NCBI GenBank assembly: GCA_051162045.1
Contig: JBISDI010000011.1
Direction: 5' to 3' (one strand)
Length of the DNA stretch: 64,000 nucleotides
Origin: Anaerozeibacter quisquiliarum
Lineage (GTDB): Bacteria; Bacillota; Clostridia; Christensenellales; Aristaeellaceae
Every line of letters starts with the position of its first letter. Positions within the stretch are counted from its first letter, which is position 1. Of the stretch, positions 25,935 through 34,384 are shown one piece after another. The notes beneath the pieces are model-generated. The model was not told the DNA's origin, did no database searches, and saw nothing but the letters and a program-made list of their open reading frames with translations. Position numbers and translations under genes: made by a program.

Positions 25935-26435
25935 GAAATCGCTCCTCCTGTCACTTGATTCCCGTTTGCGTCGGCCAGGATGCGCGGGTGGCCACAGACA
26001 ACGCGTGAATGACCAATCCGTGAACATTTCTCGCCGTCCGCCGCGCAGAGCCGCCGTAGGGGTGGATAGCATCCGACCGCTCCCGCCGGGCCGCACGCCC
26101 CGTTCCATTCCCCTCCCAGGAGGGGTGGCGCGAAGCGACGGGGTGGTAACCTGTTGGCAGGACGGAGGACGCCAGGGCGGTGCCGGGCCGCGCCGGGGGA
26201 AATACGAGGCCACGCCCCGCGGGGGCTACCACCCCGCCTGAGGGCCCCCTCCCAGGAGGGGAATGGGAGGCACGCCGAGGAGCTCACCCCGCCTCCGTAG
26301 GGGCGGATGGCATCCGCCCGCTCCCGGCGGGCCGCACGGGCGAAGTCATCACGATCAACCCGATGCGCACGTTCATCGCCTTTCCGTATATCACACGCCT
26401 CTGCCGACAGGCCGCGAAGGGGATTCCGGCAGCCC
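25935..26435. repeat. Intergenic repeat cluster, no gene
   Basis: Holds two copies of a roughly 45-base GTAGGGG(T/C)GGAT(A/G)GCATCCG unit (26051-26097 and 26294-26340) and two hairpins of the CCCCTCC..GGAGGGG family (around 26107-26125 and 26238-26262). The motif GGTGGCGCGAAGCGACGGGG next to the first is nearly identical to the 45080 and 45230 arrays. Complementary CACCCCG segments allow larger folding. No ribosome site with a credible ORF was seen. Confidence 0.7.
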
Positions 26436-26540
26436 TCACGCTTCTTCGCGCACACGGTACTTGACGATGAGCACGAGCACCAAAAGGATTGGAATCGCAA
26501 GCGCCGAGGCGGACACGATGACGAACGCATCCTCGTGCAT
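26436..26540 (-). CDS. Small membrane peptide (34 residues), second of an overlapping pair
   Basis: Starts at ATG 26540, which overlaps the stop of the preceding ORF as TGATG, the arrangement of translationally coupled genes. MHEDAF is followed by a single membrane helix (about residues 7-26) and a basic-acidic tail KYRVREEA. Alternatively it is the C-terminal helix of one three-helix protein broken by a frameshift at 26540. No family recognised. Confidence 0.4.
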   Translation of the reverse strand: MHEDAFVIVSASALAIPILLVLVLIVKYRVREEA

Positions 26541-26734
26541 CAACGCATGCCGTTCAGCCTGCCCATGACGAGGAGGATCGCGTCTCCACAAAGCAGCACC
26601 CGGCGGCAACCCGCCTGACGCGCGCGTCCTTGAAGCGGACGGCGCGCTTGGACTTTCGCAGGATCGAAACCCCGAAAAAACAACGGGATACAAGCGGGGA
26701 TCAGGGTGAGCAGCGTTACAATGATTGGGGGCAT
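26540..26734 (-). CDS. Small membrane protein (64 residues), first of an overlapping pair
   Basis: AAAGGAG 6 bases before the ATG gives a convincing start. The N-terminal helix (residues 2-20, MPPIIVTLLTLIPACIPLFF) is followed by GFDPAKV, a basic stretch and a second weaker hydrophobic segment (VLLCGDAILLVMG). It resembles small clostridial membrane proteins of the DUF3784 style, without a firm match. It ends where the next small ORF begins (TGATG). Confidence 0.45.
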   Translation of the reverse strand: MPPIIVTLLTLIPACIPLFFRGFDPAKVQARRPLQGRARQAGCRRVLLCGDAILLVMGRLNGMR

Positions 26735-26810
26735 TGTGGGCTCCTTTGCTCACATAGTACGAATTGCGCTATGCTAAATCGCTGTGCAAATTGTTGAGTA
26801 CGAAGCACGG

Positions 26811-26844
26811 GCCGGAAGGAGGATCCGTGGATCCTTCTTCCGGC
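26811..26844 (-). terminator. Hairpin downstream of the 240-residue secreted-protein gene
   Basis: Arms 26811-26826 and 26829-26844 pair over 16 bases with one wobble and a 2-base loop. It lies about 80 bases beyond the stop at 26926 in the direction of transcription. No T-run follows, so termination efficiency is uncertain. Confidence 0.5.
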
Positions 26845-26925
26845 ATTGAAAGGATTACGGATCCTGCAAGCCCAATCTGACGTAAATCACCTCGCCCGCA
26901 TGCGCCCGCTTCATGCGGCGTTGTC

Positions 26926-27648
26926 TCAAATTTTCTTGTCGACAGAAACGCTGAAATACCTGCTGGGCTCTTTGAAGGTGCCGCTCCTCGTTTCGGTCGT
27001 TGAACCGTCGGGCCATTTCTTATATTGTACGTACTTGCCGGAATATTCCATAAATCTTATGTAATATAGTCGCGTGTTTTCGCTGCTGCGCTCGGGTGGC
27101 CCTTTGTAAATCGAGGATGCACTGATGGCACAGGTTATTTTCCCCGCCAAATTGAGCCTGACATAATCGTGATACCCACCGCTTAACGAGGCTGAAAGGC
27201 TCGCTGAAAATCGGTAGCCTAGTTCCACCATTTGCCCTTTTGCGACGGAAATCACAAACTCGTCCTTCGCTTTGGATTCCTTCTTTTTGCCCTTTTTTTT
27301 GTTGTGCTCTTTTTCAGACACAACATACGGCGGCCCCTGTGCTTCCCCGGCGCGGGCAGATACCGCATCTTTTGCGTCGTCGGCATAGACGACATCGTGT
27401 ACCGTGATACGCCCGACGCCATCTTCGTCAAAGTCATCGACCAGTTCTTGCAGATCATCGCCGGTTACCTTGCCGATCGCCCTGCCTTCCACATAGACTT
27501 GCACGTCTTTCCCTTCTGATGTGCGCACGACCCGCTTCATAGACGGAACGATATCCCCCAAGGAGACCTCGGCGGCAAAAGTAAACGCGGGGACGAAAAG
27601 GCATAGCGCCAGCGCACAGCCCATAGTGACAAACATCTTCCTTTTCAT
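26926..27648 (-). CDS. Secreted protein of unknown function, 240 residues
   Basis: AAAGGAGATAAGC precedes the ATG at 27648. Residues 1-26 are a signal peptide (hydrophobic 5-25, cleavage near FAA-EVS). The mature protein has an acidic stretch (DDFDEDGVG, 71-79) and a very basic patch (KKKGKKKESKAK, 117-128). A C-terminal domain ends KWPDGSTTETRSGTF...RYFSVSVDKKI and looks beta-rich. No family recognised. It is one of three exported proteins encoded in tandem on this strand. Confidence 0.7.
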   Translation of the reverse strand: MKRKMFVTMGCALALCLFVPAFTFAAEVSLGDIVPSMKRVVRTSEGKDVQVYVEGRAIGKVTGDDLQELVDDFDEDGVGRITVHDVVYADDAKDAVSARAGEAQGPPYVVSEKEHNKKKGKKKESKAKDEFVISVAKGQMVELGYRFSASLSASLSGGYHDYVRLNLAGKITCAISASSIYKGPPERSSENTRLYYIRFMEYSGKYVQYKKWPDGSTTETRSGTFKEPSRYFSVSVDKKI

Positions 27649-27696
27649 GCTTATCTCCTTTCCAAGCGCATCTTTGCTCATACCTACAGTTCTCCA

Positions 27697-28023
27697 TTAC
27701 GCATCCGAACCACCGGTATCCTCCCATTTTCTCACTGTCATCCCTCCCCTGAATAGACAAATCCAACGACATGGCACGCAAGTTAGGCTTGATCCCCATG
27801 AAGCGGAGGATTGTGGCGCTCGAAGAGCGGCTCTCTCAGCGCCGGCACCCACGCATGGCAAATGCGATTCGTCGTCCGCAACATCGCAATCCCCCTGGTA
27901 CATCGCATAGGACACCAGAACCTTGGGCGGCAACGCGACGTCGAACGCCGCCGGATGCGTCTGCGCATACGCCGCCGCGCACCACAGGAGTAACAAGCAA
28001 AGCAGGATGGTCAGCCTCTTCAT
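27697..28023 (-). CDS. Short exported protein, possibly truncated or frameshifted
   Basis: ATG at 28023 follows AAGGGGATTGCTTG. The signal peptide is clear (MKRLTILLCLLLLWCAAAYA, cleaved about residue 20). The first 35 mature residues (VALPPKVLVSYAMYQGDCD) look protein-like. The rest is Ala/Arg/Cys-rich and of low quality, with a better-looking reading in another frame near 27790-27830. It may be a broken copy of a longer exported protein. Gap to the upstream gene is 34 bases. Confidence 0.45.
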   Translation of the reverse strand: MKRLTILLCLLLLWCAAAYAQTHPAAFDVALPPKVLVSYAMYQGDCDVADDESHLPCVGAGAERAALRAPQSSASWGSSLTCVPCRWICLFRGGMTVRKWEDTGGSDA

Positions 28024-28057
28024 CAAGCAATCCCCTTCGGTCACATGGTGCAAATCA

Positions 28058-28933
28058 TCACGGCGCCATCTCCCTCACGACCAACGGCTCGCACGTAATG
28101 CGCTCGATATCCAATCGCCAGAACCGGGGCGCGCCCGCTTCGCCCGTCGGGTGTCCGCAAAAGATCACGCCGCCGTCGTTGGTCACGCTGTAGCTGTGAT
28201 TGGATGGGTCATCCGGTTCGGGGATCAAGGCCGTCGGCACCGGTTTCTCACCGCCTTGCCGGGACCATACCTTGCAGCCCGGCTGGTCATCGCCCCAATA
28301 CGCCTCTGAAAAGCCGTATAGCCTGTTCTCCGACAGCACATAGGCTTCGTCCAACCCAAGTTCCCCCATCGAGAACTGCTCGTCGTCATCGGATATCGAA
28401 ATCAGGCCCTGATCGTCGATGGAAAACTGTTCAATCAGCGGATGTTTGGCCGGCTTTCCATCCTGCCGAATCGATTCGCGCGCATGTAGGGCAAAGCCCT
28501 GCGCCGTGACCACCAGGTATCCCTTACCGTAGGGCAGGATCATCAGGGCCGCCTGCTTTTGCGGCGAGCGGATGACCGGAGCACGCTTGACGGGCAGATC
28601 GTGATCCTCGCGGGACACGACCCCGCCCGAGCCGTCGAGCAAAATCAGCTTCTTCGGCCCGACCAGCGCAATCCGATCGATGCCCGGCAGCGGGATCATG
28701 GCGAGGATCGCGAAATTGTCCTCGCGGAAATCCCATACCGGCACCAGGTCGTAGCCGGACAATGTGTAGCAGGTGAGCGCGGAGGCATAATCCCTGCATG
28801 TCTCGACGAGCAACACGTCTTCGGCATACGGCGCATACCTCCGCACCGCCTCAGCGGAGGCGGCGGGCCGCAAGTGCATGATGAACAGCATCAGCAAAAC
28901 AGCCAAGGTAAGTTTCGAGATGAAGGATTTCAT
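28058..28933 (-). CDS. Secreted protein of unknown function, 291 residues, beta-propeller-like
   Basis: GGAAGGAGC lies before the ATG at 28933. Signal peptide at 1-27, cleaved near ASA-EAV. The mature part alternates short hydrophobic strands with acidic loops (YDLVPVWDF, IDRIALVGPKKLILLDGSGG, GYLVVTAQGFALHARE, NRLYGFSEAYWGDD, YSVTNDGGVIFCG), a pattern seen in beta-propellers and PQQ-like sensor domains; this is a visual impression. Likely upstream gene of the short exported protein. Confidence 0.65.
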   Translation of the reverse strand: MKSFISKLTLAVLLMLFIMHLRPAASAEAVRRYAPYAEDVLLVETCRDYASALTCYTLSGYDLVPVWDFREDNFAILAMIPLPGIDRIALVGPKKLILLDGSGGVVSREDHDLPVKRAPVIRSPQKQAALMILPYGKGYLVVTAQGFALHARESIRQDGKPAKHPLIEQFSIDDQGLISISDDDEQFSMGELGLDEAYVLSENRLYGFSEAYWGDDQPGCKVWSRQGGEKPVPTALIPEPDDPSNHSYSVTNDGGVIFCGHPTGEAGAPRFWRLDIERITCEPLVVREMAP

Positions 28934-29031
28934 GCATTGCTCCTTCCATTATATTACAGGATGTGAAGCGGCTCGCAAATCTCAACCGCGCCGAAAAGCC
29001 AGGTGATTAATCGAATTTTTCCAGCTCTGCT

Positions 29032-29271
29032 TTAAGCCCACTTTTTTATCAAAAGTCCCGCCATATCTGGCCCTACTTTTTGATGTTTAGACCCGTAAGT
29101 ATAAAAATCACCCCCATATCGGAATGTTCTGGAAATTTGTCTAGTCTGCCGGTTGCACCTCCAATAGAGCGGGCCATCATCATTAGGCATGCCTCCCGCT
29201 TGCAAACACTGAGATACAAAGTTATCTCTTCCCGCGTATACGCCAATCGCCTCGCTCCGCTGTTTTCTCAA
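29032..29271 (-). pseudogene. Decayed amidase-domain protein fragment
   Basis: 79 codons include NFVSQCLQAGGMPNDDG, close to the (D)CTNFVSQCL.AGG motif of the secreted amidase_6/cell-wall hydrolase family. The catalytic CT is replaced by RD (GRDNFVSQ). There is no start with a ribosome site. In another frame just upstream (about 29276-29399, minus) runs a protein-like stretch containing AFHEYRRLSYEMFRG, consistent with a frameshifted longer gene. The rest of 28934-29551 holds no other gene. Confidence 0.45.
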
Positions 29272-29551
29272 TCAACCCGCGCGAATTCCTGCGCGGGGCG
29301 AATCGTTACCGGGATTTTTCGTAACAGCGCCCACTTCGGTCGTCCTCGAAACATTTCGTATGACAAGCGCCTGTATTCGTGAAATGCTTTTGCATTGGTC
29401 ACACCATCTATAAAGACAGGCAAACCGATCCAGATGTATCATTAAAAACAAAATTTAACATAACATTGTCTCTCCCTGACGGCCGCCGCGCCGTTTGATG
29501 CCGGCGGATTGCCGCAAAATTCGGCCCACCCTGTTCAAACGATTGCCCCGC

Positions 29552-29580
29552 TTGCCCGGCGCGGGCGGGTTTGCTATAAT
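29552..29580 (+). promoter_or_regulatory. Promoter of the response-regulator gene
   Basis: TTGCCC (29552-29557), 17 bases, TATAAT (29575-29580). Only 17 bases separate the -10 from the ATG, so the leader is short but still includes the GGAGG ribosome site. Confidence 0.6.
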
Positions 29581-29597
29581 GGGCGCGGAGGTGCGCC

Positions 29598-30266
29598 ATG
29601 AAGACGATCGCCATCGTGGACGACGACGTATACATCGGGGACATGCTCGAACGGGCGCTTGAGGCGGAAGGCTACCGGGTGCTGCGCGCGTTTTCGGGCA
29701 CGGAGGCGCTGCTGCTGCTGGGGCGCACCCGGCCCGACCTCGTGCTGCTCGACCTGATGCTGCCGGGCCTGCCGGGCGAGCAAGTGCTGCCGAAGCTCGC
29801 CGGCATTCCGGTCATCGTCATAAGCGCGAAGGCTTCCGTGGACGACAAGGTGAACCTGCTGATCTGCGGGGCGGCGGACTATGTCACCAAGCCCTTTGAG
29901 GTACGGGAGCTGCTGGCGCGCATCGAGGCGCGGCTGCGCGCGGGCCAACATGACGCGGGCGCGCGCCTCGCGTACCGGGATCTTATGCTGGACGCGGACA
30001 CGCGCGAGGTGACGGCGGGCGGCGCGAGCGTGCATCTGACCAAGACCGAATTCGCCATCCTCAGGCTGCTGATGCAAAACAGCGCGCAGGTGATCCCCAA
30101 GTCGCGTATGCTGGACGGGATCAGCCTGGACACGCCGGACTGCGTGGAGAGCTCGCTCAAGGTGCACGTGAGCAACCTGCGCGGCAAGCTGCGCGCCGCG
30201 ACCGGCGAGGACTACATCGAGGCGGTGTGGGGGATCGGGTTTAAGATGCGGGAGGCGGGGGCGTAG
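29598..30266 (+). CDS. OmpR/PhoB-family response regulator
   Basis: 222 residues. The receiver domain (1-112) has acidic pocket DDD at 8-10, phosphoacceptor Asp in LVLLDLMLPG (about 52) and Lys in YVTKPFEV. The winged-helix domain (125-220) has LTKTEFAILRLLM and VHVSNLRGKLR. It is followed after 130 bases by an ABC exporter and a histidine kinase, the usual layout of antimicrobial-peptide sensing modules. GGAGGTG precedes the ATG. Confidence 0.93.
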   Translation: MKTIAIVDDDVYIGDMLERALEAEGYRVLRAFSGTEALLLLGRTRPDLVLLDLMLPGLPGEQVLPKLAGIPVIVISAKASVDDKVNLLICGAADYVTKPFEVRELLARIEARLRAGQHDAGARLAYRDLMLDADTREVTAGGASVHLTKTEFAILRLLMQNSAQVIPKSRMLDGISLDTPDCVESSLKVHVSNLRGKLRAATGEDYIEAVWGIGFKMREAGA

Positions 30267-30277
30267 CGTCGGGCCTT

Positions 30278-30307
30278 GCCCATTCCCCTCCGAGGCGGGG
30301 AATGGGC
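30278..30307. repeat. Hairpin of the CCCCTCC/GGGG repeat family after the response regulator
   Basis: GCCCATTCCCC (30278-30288) pairs with GGGGAATGGGC (30297-30307). It lies 12 bases past the response-regulator stop and may attenuate read-through into the ABC genes. Confidence 0.65.
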
Positions 30308-30396
30308 ATATCTTTCCGTTTTATTTACTGTTTCCTTTACCGGGGGCTTGACCATGCGGTGCTACGATAGATCCATCAACCAACAGGAGGCAGTGC

Positions 30397-31311
30397 ATGG
30401 AATACGTCCTTCAAGTCGATCATCTGACCAAGCAGTACAAGCACTTCAAGGCGCTCGACGACCTGTCGATGCGCGTTCCCAAGGGGGCCATCTACGGCTT
30501 TGTGGGTAAGAATGGCGCGGGCAAGACGACGCTGATCCGCGTCGTCTGCGCTCTGCAAAATCCTACGTCGGGCGAATACCGGCTGTACGGGCGCACGCGC
30601 ACAGACCGCGATATCGCGCGATCGCGCCGGCGGATGGGCGCGATCATCGAGACGCCGGCGGTCTACCGCGACATGACGGCGGAGGAGAACCTGCGCGCGC
30701 AGTACCGGGTGCTCGGGCGGCCCTCGGAAGGCGGCATCGGCGAGCTGCTGGAATTGGTGGGCCTTGGCGATACCGGCAAGAAGAAGGCGAAGGACTTTTC
30801 GCTGGGCATGCTTAAGCGGCTGGGCATCGCGGTGGCGCTGGCGGGCGATCCCGACTTTCTCATGCTGGACGAGCCGACGGGCGGGCTCGACCCGCAGGGC
30901 ATCGTGGAGTTGCGCGAGCTGATCCTGCGGCTGAACCGCGAGCGGCAAATCACCGTGCTGATCTCCAGCCACATCCTGGACGAGCTCTCCCGGCTCGCCA
31001 CCCACTACGGCTTCATCGACCGGGGACGGCTGGTCAGGGAGGTCGGCGCGAAGGAGATGGAGACTGCCTGCCGCAAGTGCGCGCGGCTGACGGTCAGCGA
31101 CGTACGGGCGCTTTCGCGCGTGCTGGACGCGCTGGGCGTCGAGTACGCGATCATTTCCGATCATGAGGCCGATGTGTTCGGGGCGTGGAACGTCACGCAG
31201 GTGACGCTGGCGCTCGCCCGGGAGGGCTGCGAGGTGCGCGCGATCGCCGAGCGCAACGAGAGCCTGGAGAGCTACTACATTAACCTGATCGGGGGTGGCG
31301 CTCATGCGTAA
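30397..31311 (+). CDS. ABC exporter ATP-binding protein, bacitracin/lantibiotic type (BcrA-like)
   Basis: 304 residues. Walker A GKNGAGKTT near 40, the family-specific GAIIETPAVYRDMTAEENL, signature FSLGMLKRLGIAVAL, Walker B FLMLDEPTGGLDP and H-loop SSHILDELSRL. The C-terminal 80 residues are the usual BcrA extension. Pairs with the permease that starts within its last codons. Probable role: expelling or resisting a membrane-active peptide sensed by the adjacent two-component system. Confidence 0.9.
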   Translation: MEYVLQVDHLTKQYKHFKALDDLSMRVPKGAIYGFVGKNGAGKTTLIRVVCALQNPTSGEYRLYGRTRTDRDIARSRRRMGAIIETPAVYRDMTAEENLRAQYRVLGRPSEGGIGELLELVGLGDTGKKKAKDFSLGMLKRLGIAVALAGDPDFLMLDEPTGGLDPQGIVELRELILRLNRERQITVLISSHILDELSRLATHYGFIDRGRLVREVGAKEMETACRKCARLTVSDVRALSRVLDALGVEYAIISDHEADVFGAWNVTQVTLALAREGCEVRAIAERNESLESYYINLIGGGAHA

Positions 31312-32119
31312 GCTGTTGCGCGCGGATTTCGCGCGGCTCTTTAAGAGCACAAGTTTTTGGATGTGCGTGGCCGCCGTGGCGTTGATCGGGGTTTACGCCT
31401 ACGGGGAGCAGGCCCTGCACGAGCAAACGGGGCCGCTGGACGACGGGTTCTTCCCTTCCTATGTTTTTGTCGGCTTCGCGCTCGCCGCGTTTTGCGGCGC
31501 ATTCCTCGGGACCGAATACGCGGACGGCACCATTCGCAACAAGCTGATCACCGGCGGTACCCGCGCGGGCGTATACCTGTCGGGCTTCGTCACCTGCGCC
31601 GCGGCGGGGCTGATGATACATCTGGCGTATGCCGCCGTATCGTTGACGGTCGGGCTTGCGCTGCTGGGCGGCTTTCGGATGCCGGTGGCACAGCTTTTGC
31701 TGTGGATCGCGCTCGGCTGGCTGGTGCTGGTGGCGTTTGCGGCCATCTTTACGCTGATTGCCATGCTGACGGCCAACCGGACGGCGGTCGTCGTAGTCTG
31801 CCTGCTGGGCATGCTGGCGCTCATGACCGTCGCGGGGCGGATCGGCGCGCGCCTGGACGAGCCCAAGTTCAACAGCGGTTTTACGATTACGGAAAACGGC
31901 GTGCAGAAAAGCGCAGAAACGCCCAATCCGCTCTACCTGGACGAGCATAAGCGACCGGCCTGGCAACAGGCGCTGGACATCCTGCCGACCGGGCAAATGC
32001 TGCAGCTGGCGCGGCGGGAGATACCGAATCCGGGGCGCGTGGCGCTGATCGCAGGCTTATACATTCTGCTGTGCAACGGCTTTGGCGCGTTCCTCTTTAA
32101 GGAGAAGGATTTGAAATGA
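31304..32119 (+). CDS. ABC-2 type permease of a peptide-resistance exporter
   Basis: 271 residues with about six membrane helices; MRKLLRADFARLFKS start and the FLGTEYADGTIRNKLITG motif after helix 2 are typical of BcrB/lantibiotic permeases. ATG at 31304 has GGGGGTGG 6 bases upstream; a GTG three codons earlier is less likely. It overlaps the ATPase gene by 8 bases and the kinase gene by 4. Confidence 0.88.
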   Translation: MRKLLRADFARLFKSTSFWMCVAAVALIGVYAYGEQALHEQTGPLDDGFFPSYVFVGFALAAFCGAFLGTEYADGTIRNKLITGGTRAGVYLSGFVTCAAAGLMIHLAYAAVSLTVGLALLGGFRMPVAQLLLWIALGWLVLVAFAAIFTLIAMLTANRTAVVVVCLLGMLALMTVAGRIGARLDEPKFNSGFTITENGVQKSAETPNPLYLDEHKRPAWQQALDILPTGQMLQLARREIPNPGRVALIAGLYILLCNGFGAFLFKEKDLK

Positions 32120-33009
32120 TGTACCTGCTTTGCGGCGTTTGCACGCTGATCATTTGCCTGCTGTCGGGCAAGATTGCTTCCATGCGCCGGGCGGCGGATG
32201 AACTGAGCGCTGCGTTCGCCGCAAGGCTGAAAGACGATACCAACGTCGGCATCGACATCTCGACCGCCGACCGCAAGCTGCGCGCGCTGGCGCGGGACAT
32301 CGACCGGGCGCTGAAGGATTTGCGCAAGGCGCGGCTGCGCTACGAGGCGGGCGACCGCGGGCTCACCGAGGCGGTGACCAACATATCGCACGACCTGCGC
32401 ACGCCGTTGGCCGCGATTTGCGGCCATCTGGAGCTACTGCGCCGGGCAGAGCTGCCGGAGGAAGTGCGGGCGCAGCTGAACATCATCGAAAACCGGGCGG
32501 AGGCGCTCAAGGCGTTGACCGAGGAGCTGTTCCGCTACTCGGTGGTGCGCTCGACCGATTTCTCGGGCGAGCGGGAGCGCGTGAGCCTGAACCAGGCGAT
32601 TGAGGAATGCGTCGCCGACCATTATCACGCGCTGCGCGGGCGGAACATGGAGCCGGTGATTTCGCTGCCCGAAACGCCGGTCGAACGTATGATGAGCCGT
32701 GCGGCGCTCGCGCGCGTACTGGGCAACGTCATGGGAAATGCCGTGAAATATTCGGGCGGCGATTTGCGGATCGCGCTGTCGAAGGACGGCGTGATCCTGT
32801 TTTCCAACCGTGCGGAAGGGCTGGACGAGGTGAGCGTCAGGCGGCTTTTCGAACGTTTTTATACGATCGAGACCGGTCGCGGCGGCGGCACCGGGCTGGG
32901 GCTGTCGATCGCGCGGGCGCTTACCGATCAGCTGGGCGGCACGATCGACGCGTCCGCCGCGGACGGCGTGCTGTCGGTGGAAATCTGCTTTCCCGGCTCG
33001 AACGACTGA
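32116..33009 (+). CDS. Sensor histidine kinase, short N-terminus
   Basis: 297 residues. A single membrane helix (residues 2-20) and no extracellular domain; then a coiled linker, DHp with ISHDLRTPLAAICGHLELL (phosphoacceptor His about 95), N box VLGNVMGNAVKYSGGDL and G box GGGTGLGLSIARAL. Kinases of this form usually read the state of a partner ABC transporter rather than a ligand directly. ATGA overlap with the permease supports that. Its last 82 bases overlap the convergent gene on the other strand. Confidence 0.9.
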   Translation: MMYLLCGVCTLIICLLSGKIASMRRAADELSAAFAARLKDDTNVGIDISTADRKLRALARDIDRALKDLRKARLRYEAGDRGLTEAVTNISHDLRTPLAAICGHLELLRRAELPEEVRAQLNIIENRAEALKALTEELFRYSVVRSTDFSGERERVSLNQAIEECVADHYHALRGRNMEPVISLPETPVERMMSRAALARVLGNVMGNAVKYSGGDLRIALSKDGVILFSNRAEGLDEVSVRRLFERFYTIETGRGGGTGLGLSIARALTDQLGGTIDASAADGVLSVEICFPGSND

Positions 33010-33731
33010 AGCATCGCGTCCTTCATGGCATAGAAGGCATCCATGTCGGGGGCGAGCGAACGGTTGACGGTGAAGGTGATCGCGTAGAGCGTCGTGCCTT
33101 CGCACAAAAGCGCCTGCTCCATCAATATGTCCGCGTCCATCAGCGTATAGCTGCCGCCCGCGAGCACGAACGCGCGCTCGCCCATCACGGCCACGCTCGG
33201 CGCGCCGTCGGGCGCGTAGCCGGGAAACAGGCGCGCATACTGCGCGCGCATGTCCGGCACCATTGCCTTGACCGTCGCGGTGGACTGGTGGGTCGGCAGT
33301 TGCTGGTAGGTCACGTTTACATTGATCGAGGCGTCGGGCGCGATGCACAGCATCATGTCGGCGTCTACGATTTGCCGCTTGTAGGCGGCGAGCTTGGATG
33401 CGTCCATGCCCTCGATCGCCACCTCACCGCTGGCCAGCGCGTCCAGGAAGTGATCGATGCTCTGCGAAGGCAGCAAGGTCCACGCGGCCGGGAAGCCGAT
33501 CCGGTAGCCGTCCCGCTCGTTTTGGTATTCGCCGTACTCGGGTTCGGCGATGTCGGGTTCGGCGATGCCGGGTTCGGGGGCGTCGGGTTTGACGGGGCTG
33601 GGTATGGGATCCTCGGGCTCGAAGGACTCCGGTTCGACGGATACCGGCGCGTCATATGCCTGCGCCGGCTCGGCCAGCGCGGGGGTCCGGGCCAGCAGCA
33701 GAATGAACAGCGCGCAAAGCAGCTTCTTCAT
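32928..33731 (-). CDS. Secreted protein with Pro/Glu linker and PsbP-like domain
   Basis: 267 residues. Signal peptide 1-20 (MKKLLCALFILLLARTPALA), then a Glu/Pro/Asp-rich linker (about 24-60) with repeated AEP(D/E) units, then RDGYRIGFPAAWTLLPSQ, the usual opening of PsbP/YSIPAW-like beta domains. AAAGGAGG lies 10 bases before the ATG at 33731. The 3' end runs 82 bases into the convergent kinase gene, an unusually deep overlap. Function unknown. Confidence 0.7.
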   Translation of the reverse strand: MKKLLCALFILLLARTPALAEPAQAYDAPVSVEPESFEPEDPIPSPVKPDAPEPGIAEPDIAEPEYGEYQNERDGYRIGFPAAWTLLPSQSIDHFLDALASGEVAIEGMDASKLAAYKRQIVDADMMLCIAPDASINVNVTYQQLPTHQSTATVKAMVPDMRAQYARLFPGYAPDGAPSVAVMGERAFVLAGGSYTLMDADILMEQALLCEGTTLYAITFTVNRSLAPDMDAFYAMKDAMLQSFEPGKQISTDSTPSAADASIVPPS

Positions 33732-33821
33732 GGGATGTCTGCCTCCTTTGGATTGCTCGTTTGATCCGGTTGCGGCGCGCGGGGCCCCCATTGCTTTCTC
33801 GCGAGGGGAATGGGTTCCGCA

Positions 33822-34256
33822 TCACGCGCCCGCGTGTTGCTTCAACCGCCGGATGGCCTCGACGTAGCCCTCAAAGCCTTGCCCCTGAATGGTATCGATG
33901 CAGGCCATCCGCACATAGGATACCTGCCGGAAGTCCTCGCGGCGGCTGACGTCCGAGATGTGCACCTCGATCGCGGGCAGGCTCACCGCCTTGAGCGCGT
34001 CCAGTAGCGCGACGCTGGTGTGGGTGTAGGCGGCCGGGTTGATTACGATGCCGTCGAAGCGCCCATAGGCTGCTTGAATCCTGTCCACCAGCGCGCCCTC
34101 GTGATTGGATTGGTAAATCTCTACTTCGACGTTTTGCGCCGCCGCCTCGCGCTCGATCAGCTTACACAGCGCGGCGTAGTCGCGATGCCCGTACAGATCG
34201 GGCTCGCGCAGCCCCAGCAGGTTCAGGTTGGGCCCGTTGAGGACCAGTATCTTCAT
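33822..34256 (-). CDS. aroQ: Type II 3-dehydroquinate dehydratase
   Basis: Third step of the shikimate pathway (3-dehydroquinate to 3-dehydroshikimate). 144 residues, normal for AroQ. NGPNLNLLG (7-15), catalytic Arg17 and Tyr22 in REPDLYG, SNHEGALVD, AYTHTSVALLDAL and the His of EVHISD are all present, as is the trailing RREDFR. The ATG at 34256 is chosen by family alignment. It stands alone with its own promoter, away from other aro genes. Confidence 0.96.
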   Translation of the reverse strand: MKILVLNGPNLNLLGLREPDLYGHRDYAALCKLIEREAAAQNVEVEIYQSNHEGALVDRIQAAYGRFDGIVINPAAYTHTSVALLDALKAVSLPAIEVHISDVSRREDFRQVSYVRMACIDTIQGQGFEGYVEAIRRLKQHAGA

Positions 34257-34287
34257 ATCCGTCGTCGCCTCCGTCCGTATGACCATC

Positions 34288-34316
34288 ATTATACACCAAT
34301 CAAATCCTTTACGCAA
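34288..34316 (-). promoter_or_regulatory. Promoter of aroQ
   Basis: Minus strand TTGCGT (34316-34311), 17-base spacer, TATAAT (34293-34288); start of transcription near 34281, about 25 bases before the ATG. Confidence 0.65.
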
Positions 34317-34384
34317 AGCCCCTACCATTGAATGGGGTTCCGTGACATAATCAATGTATACCGATTTGGGAGGGATTTGCTCTG

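Noticed and set aside
28942..28975. TATAAT on the minus strand just before the 291-residue gene
   Set aside because: The start of transcription would fall inside or after the ribosome site, so it is unlikely to drive that gene.
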